A stretch of DNA of 64,000 nt from NCBI RefSeq assembly GCF_001434585.1, contig NZ_AZDB01000003.1, forward strand, positions 46,973 through 110,972. Reading direction: 5' to 3'. Under the pieces are notes generated by a model that worked only from the letters and a program-made list of their open reading frames with translations, made no database searches and had not been told where the DNA came from. This document shows, piece after piece, positions 52,833-60,993 of this stretch. Every line of letters starts with the position of its first letter. Positions within the stretch are counted from its first letter, which is position 1. Made by a program: the position numbers and the translations under genes. This DNA is from Companilactobacillus crustorum JCM 15951 (GTDB lineage: Bacteria > Bacillota > Bacilli > Lactobacillales > Lactobacillaceae).

Positions 52833-54818
52833 ATGAAAACCTATCTTCAACGAATGGGTCGATCTCTTCAATTGCCAGTTGCGGTTTTGCCAGCAGCAGC
52901 ACTTCTTGAAGGAATTGGACACTGGCTACCTAAAAATTGGGGTTTATCGCAATTTTTACAAGTCGGTGGTAGTGCCATTCTTAGCCAATTAGCTTTATTA
53001 TTTGCAATTGGTTTATCAATTGGAATGTCAAAAACAAAAGACGGCGCTTCAGCTATGGCTGGGGTTGTAGCCTATATAGTGCCAACTTATGTTTTGGCCC
53101 CTAAACAAGTTTCTTTATTATTAGGTATTAAAGTAGGACAAGTTAATCCAGCTTTTAATGCGATTGCTGGGAATGTTTTTATTGGTATTATTGCAGGCTT
53201 AATTGCCGCAGCTTTGTTTGATCGCTTTCATGAGACCAAATTGCCAATGGCATTATCATTCTTTAGTGGTAAACGCTTAGTGCCAATTTTATCAACATTA
53301 GTTATGCTATTGATTTCAGTAGTTTTACTATTCGTCTGGCCGGTTCTCTATGATGCTTTGATTAGTTTTGGTAAGTTTATTGTTAACCTGGGATGGATTG
53401 GAGCTGGTTTATTCGGATTCTTCAATCGTCTTTTGATTCCAACAGGTTTGCATCAGGCATTGAATCAAGTCTTTGAATTTAATATTGCTGGTATCAATGA
53501 TATTGGTAATTTCTGGGCCAATAAGGGTACTAAGGGTGTGACTGGAATGTATCTTGCTGGTTATTTCCCTGTAATGATGTTTGGTTTACCCGCTGGAGCT
53601 TTGGCAATTTATAAAAATGCTTTGCCAGAAAGAAAGAAGGTTACTGCTGGATTGATGATGGCTGGTGCCTTTGCTTCATTCTTTACTGGTGTAACGGAAC
53701 CACTAGAATTTTCATTTATGTTTGTAGCTTGGCCACTTTATGTGATCCATGCAATTTTTACAGGTTTATCAATGGCTTTTGCAGCCTTTATGCACTGGAC
53801 AGCAGGTTTTACCTTTAGTGCTGGTTTAGTTGATTATATTTTAAGTTTCCATATGCCAATTGCTAATAAGCCATATATGTTATTAGTTCAAGGTTTAGTT
53901 ATGGCAGTTATTTATTACTTTGGCTTTGATTTTGCCATCAAAAAATTTAATTTGATGACACCAGGTCGTGAACCGGTAGAGGCTAATGATGATGCTCCTG
54001 TAGAAGAAGTGGCAACATCTGATACTGATGATAAATACATGGTAATGGCTAAAAAAGTTTATGCAGGTATTGGTGGACACGATAATATCAATGTAGTCGA
54101 TAATTGTACAACACGTTTACGTCTACAATTAAAAGATACTGACAAAATTAATAAGTCTCAAATCATGAGTTCTGGAGTTGCCGGAGTAAATGTTTTGGAT
54201 AAAGTTAATATTCATGTTGTTGTTGGAACCGAAGTTCAATTCGTGGCTGATGCTTTGAAGAAACTTTATGACGAAAATGCAGTGGTCAATACTGTCGCTG
54301 CCGATGAAAAAACAACTGTTAAAACAACAGAACCTATCAGCGATGTTAAGTCTGGTGAAACAGATGTCTTCTACAGTGTTGCTAATGGATATTTAGAAGA
54401 TATTGAAGAAGTTTCTGATTCTACTTTTGCTCAAAAGATGCTGGGTGACGGTTTTGCAGTCGTACCAACTGATGGAAAAATTGTGGCACCAGTTGATGGA
54501 ACGATTACAACTATCTTCCCAACTAAGCATGCTCTTGGTATTAAAACTAACAATGGATTAGAGGTTCTAGTTCATATGGGAATTGATACTGTTCAGCTTA
54601 AAGGCGAACCCTTTACAATTAAAGTTGTTGAAGGTCAAGAGGTTAAGCATGGCGATCAATTAGCTCAAGTTGATCTAGACAAGATCAAAACGGCTGGCAA
54701 GAAGACTGACATGATGGTAATTGTTACAAATATGCCAAGTGTTAGTTATATGAAATTTAATTTGTTAGATAAAGATGTACAAATTAATAAAGAAGTTCTA
54801 AAAGTAACAACTAAGTAG
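52833..54818 (+). CDS. nagE: PTS EIICBA component, N-acetylglucosamine class
   Basis: 661-residue three-domain permease. EIIC (1-375) carries the NagE-like IPTGLHQALNQVF, MMFGLPAGALAIY, FTGVTEPLEFSFMF and KKFNLMTPGRE. EIIB (~400-480) has the phosphocysteine C425 in DNCTTRLRL. EIIA (~510-661) has His 581 in VLVHMGIDTVQLKG and the assisting His 566. Sequence points to N-acetylglucosamine, with glucose or maltose as less likely alternatives. ATG 52833; ribosome-binding site GGGAGG. Monocistronic, with a cre site upstream. Confidence 0.88.
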   Translation: MKTYLQRMGRSLQLPVAVLPAAALLEGIGHWLPKNWGLSQFLQVGGSAILSQLALLFAIGLSIGMSKTKDGASAMAGVVAYIVPTYVLAPKQVSLLLGIKVGQVNPAFNAIAGNVFIGIIAGLIAAALFDRFHETKLPMALSFFSGKRLVPILSTLVMLLISVVLLFVWPVLYDALISFGKFIVNLGWIGAGLFGFFNRLLIPTGLHQALNQVFEFNIAGINDIGNFWANKGTKGVTGMYLAGYFPVMMFGLPAGALAIYKNALPERKKVTAGLMMAGAFASFFTGVTEPLEFSFMFVAWPLYVIHAIFTGLSMAFAAFMHWTAGFTFSAGLVDYILSFHMPIANKPYMLLVQGLVMAVIYYFGFDFAIKKFNLMTPGREPVEANDDAPVEEVATSDTDDKYMVMAKKVYAGIGGHDNINVVDNCTTRLRLQLKDTDKINKSQIMSSGVAGVNVLDKVNIHVVVGTEVQFVADALKKLYDENAVVNTVAADEKTTVKTTEPISDVKSGETDVFYSVANGYLEDIEEVSDSTFAQKMLGDGFAVVPTDGKIVAPVDGTITTIFPTKHALGIKTNNGLEVLVHMGIDTVQLKGEPFTIKVVEGQEVKHGDQLAQVDLDKIKTAGKKTDMMVIVTNMPSVSYMKFNLLDKDVQINKEVLKVTTK

Positions 54819-54872
54819 TGATAACACCCTTCATAATTCACATAATAATTTCTGATTATTAAAATAACTATC

Positions 54873-54912
54873 AAAAAGGCCAATATTCAAATAATGAATA
54901 TTGGCCTTTTTT
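54873..54912. terminator. Bidirectional terminator after the EIICBA gene
   Basis: A perfect stem AAAAGGCCAATATTCA with TGAATATTGGCCTTTT between convergent genes, A- and T-runs on each side. Confidence 0.93.
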
Positions 54913-54920
54913 CGTACTTT

Positions 54921-55958
54921 TTATCCTAAAAATTCAAAGACATCTTTTCGATTATATAAGTGAAGCATTTTTTCAAGCAAGAGCTGTAGGACAATTGCAA
55001 CAATAACAGGAACAATAATCCAACTGATAAATAGTAAAGCAACATTTAATCCTGCTTCTAATGATGCTAGTGGGCCAACTAAACCGACTAGTCCAAAACC
55101 GGCTGAAGCAGGGGTTCCAGAGATATTGAATAATGCGACTGGAATTGCTGAGATTGCGGCTGTAACTAAACATGGAATTAGAATAATCGGCTTACGGAAG
55201 AGGTTAGGCATCATCATCTTCATAGCACCTAAAGCAATTGCGATGGTTACGCCCGGTTTATTAATCTTCCAAGAGTTAACTACTAAAACAATGGTTGTAG
55301 CAGCGACCCCCATGGCAGCAGCACCAGCAGAAATACCATTCAACTGGATAGCCATACCAATGGCGACTGTCGAAATTGGAGAAATAATTAAAGTTGCAAA
55401 GGCACAGCTGATTAAAATACACATAATGATTGGTTGTAAATTAGTGAAAGAATTTATTCCATCACCAATGGCTTTGGTAATGTCAGTAACATAAGGGTAA
55501 AGGTAAAATCCGATTAGACCAGCACCAACTCCAACAACAATTGGAGTTAAGACAATTGCTACTGAACCGAATTTATCACCAATTAAAAGAATTAATAAAA
55601 CGGCAATTGAGGCAGTCAACATAGTATTGATAATATCGCCTGTACCCGCACCAATATAAGCTTGGGCTTTTTCATTGAACTTGATGACACCGGAACCAAC
55701 AAAAGCAGCCCCACCAACTACCATCATTGGCATTGGTTTGAAATCAAATTGAAGGGCAATCAAGGCCCCGATTAATAAGGGAGTACCTAATTGGAAGATA
55801 ACTGCCATTTGTCCAATTGCAAGGGCAAAGTGATTATCTCCAAAGAGTTTGAGGATAGCAGCTAGAACAGCGTTGGGAATCAATCCGATAATAATACCAG
55901 TGGCGGTTCCGGATAAAACTTTATTGAGAAAGGTTTTGGCCGTTAGTTTGTTATTCAT
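54921..55958 (-). CDS. EIIC-like membrane protein (PTS_EIIC_2 family)
   Basis: 345 residues with about ten helices: FLNKVLSGTATGIIIGLIPNA at the start, GTPLLIGALIALQF, GDIINTMLTASIAVLLILL and NISGTPASAGFGLVGLVGP. It belongs to the EIIC-like family that lacks EIIA/EIIB domains, so PTS phosphorylation is doubtful. It is 21 bases downstream of panE in one operon, which suggests transport of a small organic acid connected with ketopantoate or pantoate. ATG 55958 follows CAGGAG. Confidence 0.78.
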   Translation of the reverse strand: MNNKLTAKTFLNKVLSGTATGIIIGLIPNAVLAAILKLFGDNHFALAIGQMAVIFQLGTPLLIGALIALQFDFKPMPMMVVGGAAFVGSGVIKFNEKAQAYIGAGTGDIINTMLTASIAVLLILLIGDKFGSVAIVLTPIVVGVGAGLIGFYLYPYVTDITKAIGDGINSFTNLQPIIMCILISCAFATLIISPISTVAIGMAIQLNGISAGAAAMGVAATTIVLVVNSWKINKPGVTIAIALGAMKMMMPNLFRKPIILIPCLVTAAISAIPVALFNISGTPASAGFGLVGLVGPLASLEAGLNVALLFISWIIVPVIVAIVLQLLLEKMLHLYNRKDVFEFLG

Positions 55959-55979
55959 AATAAGTCTCCTGTAATTTAA

Positions 55980-56918
55980 CTATTTAGCTCCAAGAATATC
56001 TTCTTTACAGTGAATCAATTGTGTTAATAGGTCACAGTATGGCGTAGCAATATTGTATTTTTTACCTTTGCGGGAAACGGCACCGTTAATGTAGTCGATT
56101 TCTGTTAGACGGTGATTGTTGATTAGATCTTGATACATTGAAGGATAATGCTTACCAATTGTTTCAGGATCAAAGCATGACTCAACATGTTCAACGACTT
56201 CTGCAGTGTCAAGGTTTACGCCTTCATGTTTGGCAACTGCCGCAAATTCATTTACCACGGTTACTACAATATCATGGGCGGATTTAGTAGCGCCAAATTC
56301 AGCCATATTGACATCAAGAATTGAACAGAGACAATTCATGGTTCCATTTACACAAGCTTTACGGTAGATAGAGTAGTGAATATTATCAGAATATTTTGCA
56401 TTAAGTCCTGACTCAGATAGAGCTGCGGCTAAATCTTTTGCAGCATTTTCTTGATCTTTTCCTAGATTTTGAAGTTCAACTGAACCATTGCCGAATAATT
56501 TAACTTGTCCAGGACCAACTAGACCAGCAGTCCACATAGTATTGCCGATAAATATATTTTTCATAGGGATGTATTTTTCAATAGTATCTTCGTGACCAAT
56601 ACCATTTAAAAGACAGAGGATCTTAGTCTGATCTGAGATGAGTGGCTTAATATCTTGCAACATTTTATCTAATTGCATAGATTTAGTGAATAAAATAATT
56701 AAATCAGCCTTTTCAGAGCTTTTGATTTGGGATTGAAGCATGACAGGAACTTTGACAGTGATATCTTCACCATTGAAGTTAGCTTTTAAACCGTGTTCCT
56801 TAATAGCGTTGACATGATCAGCCCAACCATCGACTAGAGTAACATCATTGCCTCCTCGATGAAGCATAATACCAAAGCGACTGCCCATAGCACCCGCACC
56901 TGCAATAATAACTTTCAT
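55980..56918 (-). CDS. panE: 2-dehydropantoate 2-reductase (KPR family)
   Basis: NADPH-dependent reduction of ketopantoate to pantoate. 312 residues: GAGAMG at 7-12 in the dinucleotide fold, FTKSMQLDKML, the NGIGHE segment, and the C-terminal domain with YRKACVNGTMNCLCS that carries the catalytic lysine. Lactic acid bacterial homologues can also reduce other 2-oxo acids. ATG 56918 follows AAGGAG. Minus-strand TATAAT at 56954-56949 is its probable -10. No panB or panC is in the window. Confidence 0.88.
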   Translation of the reverse strand: MKVIIAGAGAMGSRFGIMLHRGGNDVTLVDGWADHVNAIKEHGLKANFNGEDITVKVPVMLQSQIKSSEKADLIILFTKSMQLDKMLQDIKPLISDQTKILCLLNGIGHEDTIEKYIPMKNIFIGNTMWTAGLVGPGQVKLFGNGSVELQNLGKDQENAAKDLAAALSESGLNAKYSDNIHYSIYRKACVNGTMNCLCSILDVNMAEFGATKSAHDIVVTVVNEFAAVAKHEGVNLDTAEVVEHVESCFDPETIGKHYPSMYQDLINNHRLTEIDYINGAVSRKGKKYNIATPYCDLLTQLIHCKEDILGAK

Positions 56919-56996
56919 TGTTTTTCTCCTTAATATATCTGTACCTGCATTATACTTTAATTCTTGTGAAAAAAGCTACAAGTAACTTTGAAAGTC

Positions 56997-57025
56997 TTGA
57001 CTAAAACGTTTTCAACTGTTAGATT
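56997..57025 (+). promoter_or_regulatory. Promoter with embedded cre site, DUF4867 gene
   Basis: TTGACT (56997-57002), 17-base spacer, TAGATT (57020-57025). The spacer contains the palindromic cre-like CTAAAACGTTTTCA (57001-57014). CcpA would occlude polymerase. The site is also upstream of the divergent panE operon. Confidence 0.75.
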
Positions 57026-57063
57026 ATGTTTGAAATAAACATTAGTAAACATGGGGGAAAAGC

Positions 57064-57744
57064 ATGAGTTCATTAGAAGAATTTCAAAAATTAAATCCAG
57101 AATATAAGATCCTCTCAATTGATGATCCAGATTTTAAAAAGTACGGAAAAGTATATACAAACTATGATATTAATGAAGTAACAGATTATATGGATAAGAA
57201 CGTTAAAATTTCTAGTCCAGCCAACTTTTATACACCTTCAAATAAGGGATTGGAAGCTATTCCCGTAATTCAAGAAATGGGACGCGATATTTATGCCAAC
57301 ATGCCAATTGAAGCTGGTGAATGTACAGGCCAATCGACTAATTTTTCTGCCATTGAATATCATCAAGGCAGTGAAACTAATATTATGCTGACAGATGTCA
57401 TTATGGTTTTGGGTCAACGTTCAACGCTTGATACCAAAGGTTCATATAGCCCTAGAGATGATGGTCAAACTTTCTTTGTCCCAGCTGGAACTGTGGTTGA
57501 ATTTTACAGCTCAACCTTGCATTATGCACCAATTAAAGTGCATGATTCAGGATTCTCGATTATTGTTATGTTGATCAAAGGTAGCAATGAAGAATTGCCA
57601 GCCGGATTCAAGAGTACTAATAAGCGAATTGTTAAACAAAACAAGTTCCAATTAGTTGATCCTAGTCGTAAAGATAAGATTGCTATTGGCGTTCAAGTAG
57701 GTTTAACTGGCAAGATGATTGAAATGAAACCTTTAGCTGAATAA
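57064..57744 (+). CDS. DUF4867 family protein (cupin-like)
   Basis: 226 residues resembling the DUF4867 family. The cupin-like core is seen in ECTGQSTNFSAIEYHQGSETN and FFVPAGTVVEFYSSTLHYAPIKV, with His and Glu residues that could bind a metal. In other bacteria such genes lie near sugar-catabolic clusters; the reaction is unknown, and an isomerase-like role on a sugar is only conjecture. ATG 57064 after GGGGGAA. The cre-embedded promoter supports a carbon-metabolism role. Confidence 0.78.
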   Translation: MSSLEEFQKLNPEYKILSIDDPDFKKYGKVYTNYDINEVTDYMDKNVKISSPANFYTPSNKGLEAIPVIQEMGRDIYANMPIEAGECTGQSTNFSAIEYHQGSETNIMLTDVIMVLGQRSTLDTKGSYSPRDDGQTFFVPAGTVVEFYSSTLHYAPIKVHDSGFSIIVMLIKGSNEELPAGFKSTNKRIVKQNKFQLVDPSRKDKIAIGVQVGLTGKMIEMKPLAE

Positions 57745-57784
57745 AAATGAGGCTATTAAATAAATTCTAGATAGTAAAAACAAG

Positions 57785-57850
57785 AAAAGCATCTATTAAA
57801 AGATTCAGGTACACTTGTATGTACTTTGAATATTTAATAGATGCTTTTTT
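57785..57850. terminator. Long two-part hairpin terminator
   Basis: AAAAGCATCTATTAAA pairs with TTTAATAGATGCTTTT; inside it ATTCAGGTAC pairs with GTACTTTGAAT around ACTTGTAT. It separates the convergent DUF4867 and quinone-reductase-like genes. It is unusually long for a terminator. Confidence 0.85.
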
Positions 57851-57891
57851 ACGATTAATGTAGCCAATACTTGGAATAGTATTTAATAGAT

Positions 57892-58908
57892 TTAATTAGA
57901 AATAACAACTTTTCCAACCATATGATTAGTCTCGACTAATTGATGAGCCATTTTTAAGTTATCCACATTAATAGGGGATGACTTTTTATTGATAGTACTT
58001 TTAATAGTTCCTTCATCTAAAAGATGTGAAATATGATTTAAAATTTGATGTTGGGTAATCATATCAGAGGTCTGATAGTAGGATTTTGAATACATCCATT
58101 CCCAAGCAAAGGTAGCTCGTTTAGTGGTGAGCTTACGCAAATTGATCGGACGATGATTTTCGGTGATTGAAGCAATATGCCCACTAGGCTTGATCAATTC
58201 GGCCATTTCATTCCAATGTCCATCAAGATCATTTAATTCTAGGATGTAATCAACATACTTGTAACCAAGCTGACGAACTTCTGTGACTAGGTCTTTACGA
58301 TGGTTGACCGTTTTGTCAGCTCCATGTGCAGTTGTCCAGGAAATAGTTTCGGGTCTGGAAGCACTGGCAATGACATTTAGACCTGCCCAGTGGGCTAACT
58401 GTGTTGCGACTGAACCAACGCCACCAGAGCCATTAATAATGAGGATATTTTTATTGTGATTATTTGTTTTATCTTTAGGATCAATTTCTAGTTGTTCAAA
58501 AAGCGCCTCCCATGCAGTCAAAGATGTTAATGGCATTGCAGCGGCTTGAGCATCTGATAATTTTTTTGGAGCGATGCCAACGATTCGTTCATCAACTAAC
58601 TGATATTCACTGTTACTTCCTGAACGAATGAATGAACCGGCGTAGAAGACTCGATCGTCTTTTTTAAAGAGAGTAACTTTTTGACCAACTTCGGTCACTG
58701 TTCCAACAGCGTCCCATCCGATAATTTTGGGCTTTTTGAGAGTTGCGTGACCATTTTTTCGTACGCCAATATCGACAGGATTGACTGAAATAGCGTTAAC
58801 TTTGACCAACAAGTCATGCCCTTTAGGAGTAGGCTTTACGAGTTCAAATTCAAATAAACTTTTTGGATCTGTAATGGGCAAATGTTGTTGAAATCCGATT
58901 GCTTTCAT
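57892..58908 (-). CDS. Zinc-type alcohol dehydrogenase/quinone oxidoreductase (MDR)
   Basis: 338 residues of the medium-chain reductase superfamily: GWDAVGTVTEVGQKV, and the NADPH-binding GSGGVGSVATQLAHWAG. The zinc-ligand pattern of alcohol dehydrogenases is absent, so a zinc-free quinone or enone reductase is likely. Start is ATG 58908 (MKAIGFQQ) with GGAAG upstream; the open frame continues 69 codons into the divergent gene's territory without support. It is divergent from an HxlR regulator. Confidence 0.88.
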   Translation of the reverse strand: MKAIGFQQHLPITDPKSLFEFELVKPTPKGHDLLVKVNAISVNPVDIGVRKNGHATLKKPKIIGWDAVGTVTEVGQKVTLFKKDDRVFYAGSFIRSGSNSEYQLVDERIVGIAPKKLSDAQAAAMPLTSLTAWEALFEQLEIDPKDKTNNHNKNILIINGSGGVGSVATQLAHWAGLNVIASASRPETISWTTAHGADKTVNHRKDLVTEVRQLGYKYVDYILELNDLDGHWNEMAELIKPSGHIASITENHRPINLRKLTTKRATFAWEWMYSKSYYQTSDMITQHQILNHISHLLDEGTIKSTINKKSSPINVDNLKMAHQLVETNHMVGKVVISN

Positions 58909-58995
58909 ATTATTACTTCCTTTCGAAAGATATGATAGTCTAATGTACAAAAGGAACAATCGTGAAATTTTTGTTACTAGTAGGAGGAGCCCAGT

Positions 58996-59334
58996 ATGCA
59001 AAGACGAGCCTATGATTGTCAGGCCGGATGTCCGGTAGAGAGCACATTGCAATTTATTTCGGGTAAATGGAAGAGTGTGATTTTGTACCATCTTTTGGAA
59101 GAGAAAGTTTGTCACTTTGGACAGTTGAAACGCGACATGAAGGACTGCTCAACTAGAATGTTGGCTTTGCAATTAGTTGAACTGGAGAAAGATAATCTTA
59201 TTCAAAAGAATATTTATTCAAAGGAACCTTTACGAACCGATTATACGTTGACTGAACTTGGACTGACTTTAGAACCAGTTATTAGAGCAATGTCCGATTG
59301 GGGAGATAAATATAATCAATTAAATAACGATTAA
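58996..59334 (+). CDS. HxlR-family transcriptional regulator
   Basis: 112-residue winged-helix protein: CPVESTLQFISGKWKSVILYHL, FGQLKRDMKDCSTRMLALQL and YTLTELGLTLEPVIRAM are family motifs. Cysteines C8 and C12 precede the helix, resembling the redox-active N-terminal cysteine of YodB/HypR-type HxlR regulators that sense quinones and disulfide stress. Divergent from the quinone-reductase-like gene, which is its likely target. ATG 58996 follows AGGAGG. Confidence 0.9.
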   Translation: MQRRAYDCQAGCPVESTLQFISGKWKSVILYHLLEEKVCHFGQLKRDMKDCSTRMLALQLVELEKDNLIQKNIYSKEPLRTDYTLTELGLTLEPVIRAMSDWGDKYNQLNND

Positions 59335-59487
59335 ATTTAAGACGACTTTTAAAAATATGCTGTCTTAATAAAAATTTAAGAAAAATATTTTACTAAAAAT
59401 GGCCTATACAATTGGTACCTACCACTTTCAGTAAGCCACTAACTTCAAATCAGTATTTTTCACAATAAAAAGGATATAGAAACATAA

Positions 59488-59519
59488 GTAACAAACTGTT
59501 ACATATATGTAACATGTTA
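59488..59519. promoter_or_regulatory. Cluster of GTTAC palindromes (possible operator)
   Basis: Three overlapping dyads: GTAAC-N5-GTTAC (59488-59502), the perfect 18-bp palindrome TGTTACATATATGTAACA (59497-59514), and TAACATGTTA (59510-59519). Such density of half-sites suggests a protein-binding site. It lies 320 bases before the man promoter and 150 bases after hxlR. Confidence 0.45.
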
Positions 59520-59834
59520 AATTAATTTTATCAAAATAATCAATCTTTTTTAAGTAAATTGAAAATGCTGATATAAAGGGGATTAATAGCTGAAGTAATT
59601 GAAAATCGTGAAAAAAAGACAACACTTTCAAACATCACAAATAGGCAATTAATAAGTTAATAATGGTTCAAATTGTTTTGATCAGATAATACCTATTTTT
59701 TTAAAATATTGTCATGATAAGAGAAAACGAGGAACCATAAATGTGAAAAACGAATTAAATAAATTATATTAAAAGTTTAATTTTGTTTTTATTTGGTTCT
59801 TTTTGTTAAAACGGCTGTTTTTTTTCTGAAAAAA

Positions 59835-59951
59835 TGATATTATGTAAGGGTTCACATGAAGGGTGAGCTCTATTAAAGCGATTTATTTAGAAATTATTCT
59901 ATTTTTATTGTCAATTCGATCATAAATGGGTGGTCAAAGTAAGCGCTTTAA
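59835..59951 (+). promoter_or_regulatory. man operon promoter and cre site
   Basis: An extended -10, TGATATTAT, at 59835-59843. The transcript would start near 59850 and run 130 bases to the ATG. The cre site AGTAAGCGCTTTAA (59938-59951) lies in this leader as a CcpA roadblock. I see no sigma-54 -24/-12 element (TGGCAC-N5-TTGC), unlike man operons of several other lactic acid bacteria. Confidence 0.65.
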
Positions 59952-59978
59952 TGACATAAAAATAAAGGAGGATTAAAC

Positions 59979-60950
59979 ATGGTTGGAATTGTTATTGCAA
60001 GCCATGGTGACTTTGCCAAAGGCATCAAGATGTCTGGATCAATGATTTTCGGTGAACAAAAAGATGTTCAAGCCGTTACATTGCAACCAGATATGGGTCC
60101 TGATGATCTAAAGGCAAAACTGGAAGAAGCTGTTTCTTCTCTAGAAGACCAAGAACAAGTTTTGTTCCTAGTCGATTTGTGGGGTGGAACACCGTTCAAC
60201 CAAGTAAATGGTTTGTTCGAAGCACATAAAGATAAGTGGGCTATCGTTGCTGGTCTAAACTTACCTATGTTGATTGAGGCATATGCTTCACGCCTATCAA
60301 TGAACTCAGCACAAGAAATTGCTGCTCATATTATTGAAACAGCAAAAGACGGTGTTAAGGTTCGTCCAGAATCATTGCAACCTAAGGAAGCTCCTAAGGC
60401 TGCAACTAAACAAGCACCTACAGGTGGTCAACCTGGTTCACTAGAATATGTTTTGGCACGTGTTGATACACGTCTATTGCATGGTCAAGTTGCTACTGCA
60501 TGGACTAAGACAACAAATCCTACACGTATCATCGTCGTTTCAGATAATGTTGCTAAGGATGACTTGCGTAAGCAAATGATTATGCAAGCTGCACCAGCAG
60601 GTGTTAAGGCTCATGTTATTCCTATCAATCAAATGATCAAGATTGCCAAAGATGACAAACATTTTGGTGGTCAACGTGCATTGTTGCTTTTCGAAACACC
60701 ACAAGATGTTAAGAAAGCTATCGACGGAGGAGTTCCATTGAAGACGGTTAATGTTGGTTCAATGGCTCACTCAGTTGGTAAAGTTCAACCTAATAAGGTT
60801 CTAGCTTTTGATCAAAATGATATCGATACTTATAAGGCTATGGAAAAAGAAGGCATCAAGTTTGATGTTCGTAAAGTTCCTACAGACTCAAAAGATGATC
60901 TTGATAGCATCATGAAGAAAGCTCAAGACGAACTTAATAAAGCAAAATAA
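59979..60950 (+). CDS. manX: Mannose-class PTS EIIAB component
   Basis: 323 residues: EIIA (1-130) with phospho-His H9 in GIVIASHGDFAKG and DLWGGTPFNQ; an Ala/Pro/Lys/Gln linker at about 134-152; EIIB (153-323) with H168 in RVDTRLLHGQVATAW. It passes phosphate from HPr to the incoming sugar, mainly glucose and mannose, in the cytosol. ATG 59979 follows AAAGGAGG. First gene of manXYZ-DUF956. Confidence 0.96.
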   Translation: MVGIVIASHGDFAKGIKMSGSMIFGEQKDVQAVTLQPDMGPDDLKAKLEEAVSSLEDQEQVLFLVDLWGGTPFNQVNGLFEAHKDKWAIVAGLNLPMLIEAYASRLSMNSAQEIAAHIIETAKDGVKVRPESLQPKEAPKAATKQAPTGGQPGSLEYVLARVDTRLLHGQVATAWTKTTNPTRIIVVSDNVAKDDLRKQMIMQAAPAGVKAHVIPINQMIKIAKDDKHFGGQRALLLFETPQDVKKAIDGGVPLKTVNVGSMAHSVGKVQPNKVLAFDQNDIDTYKAMEKEGIKFDVRKVPTDSKDDLDSIMKKAQDELNKAK

Positions 60951-60993
60951 TATATACATATATGTTTAAGAAATAAACGGAGGATTAATAATC

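Larger units (their letters stand above)
59335..59978. other. 644-base AT-rich intergenic region upstream of the man operon
   Basis: No credible gene. It holds a weak dyad after hxlR (TTAAGAC at 59338 with GTCTTAA), a nest of GTTAC palindromes at 59488-59519, the man promoter (59835-59843) and a ~135-base leader with a cre site at 59938-59951. The stretch 59530-59820 shows nothing I can name. Confidence 0.6.

Noticed and set aside
58909..59115. N-terminal extension of the quinone-reductase-like gene
   Set aside because: The extra 69 codons overlap the divergent HxlR gene, do not match the family, and a good ribosome-binding site precedes ATG 58908.
59428..59631. Minus-strand 67-codon frame in the region before the man operon
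   Set aside because: AT-rich random frame without a ribosome-binding site; it crosses the palindrome cluster and resembles no protein.
59747..59776. Nine-codon GTG frame after CGAGGA upstream of the man promoter
   Set aside because: Too short and AT-rich to separate from chance, and it lies upstream of the only promoter seen.
59700..59980. Sigma-54 promoter for the man operon
   Set aside because: No TGGCAC-N5-TTGC element found; the extended -10 at 59835 explains expression better.
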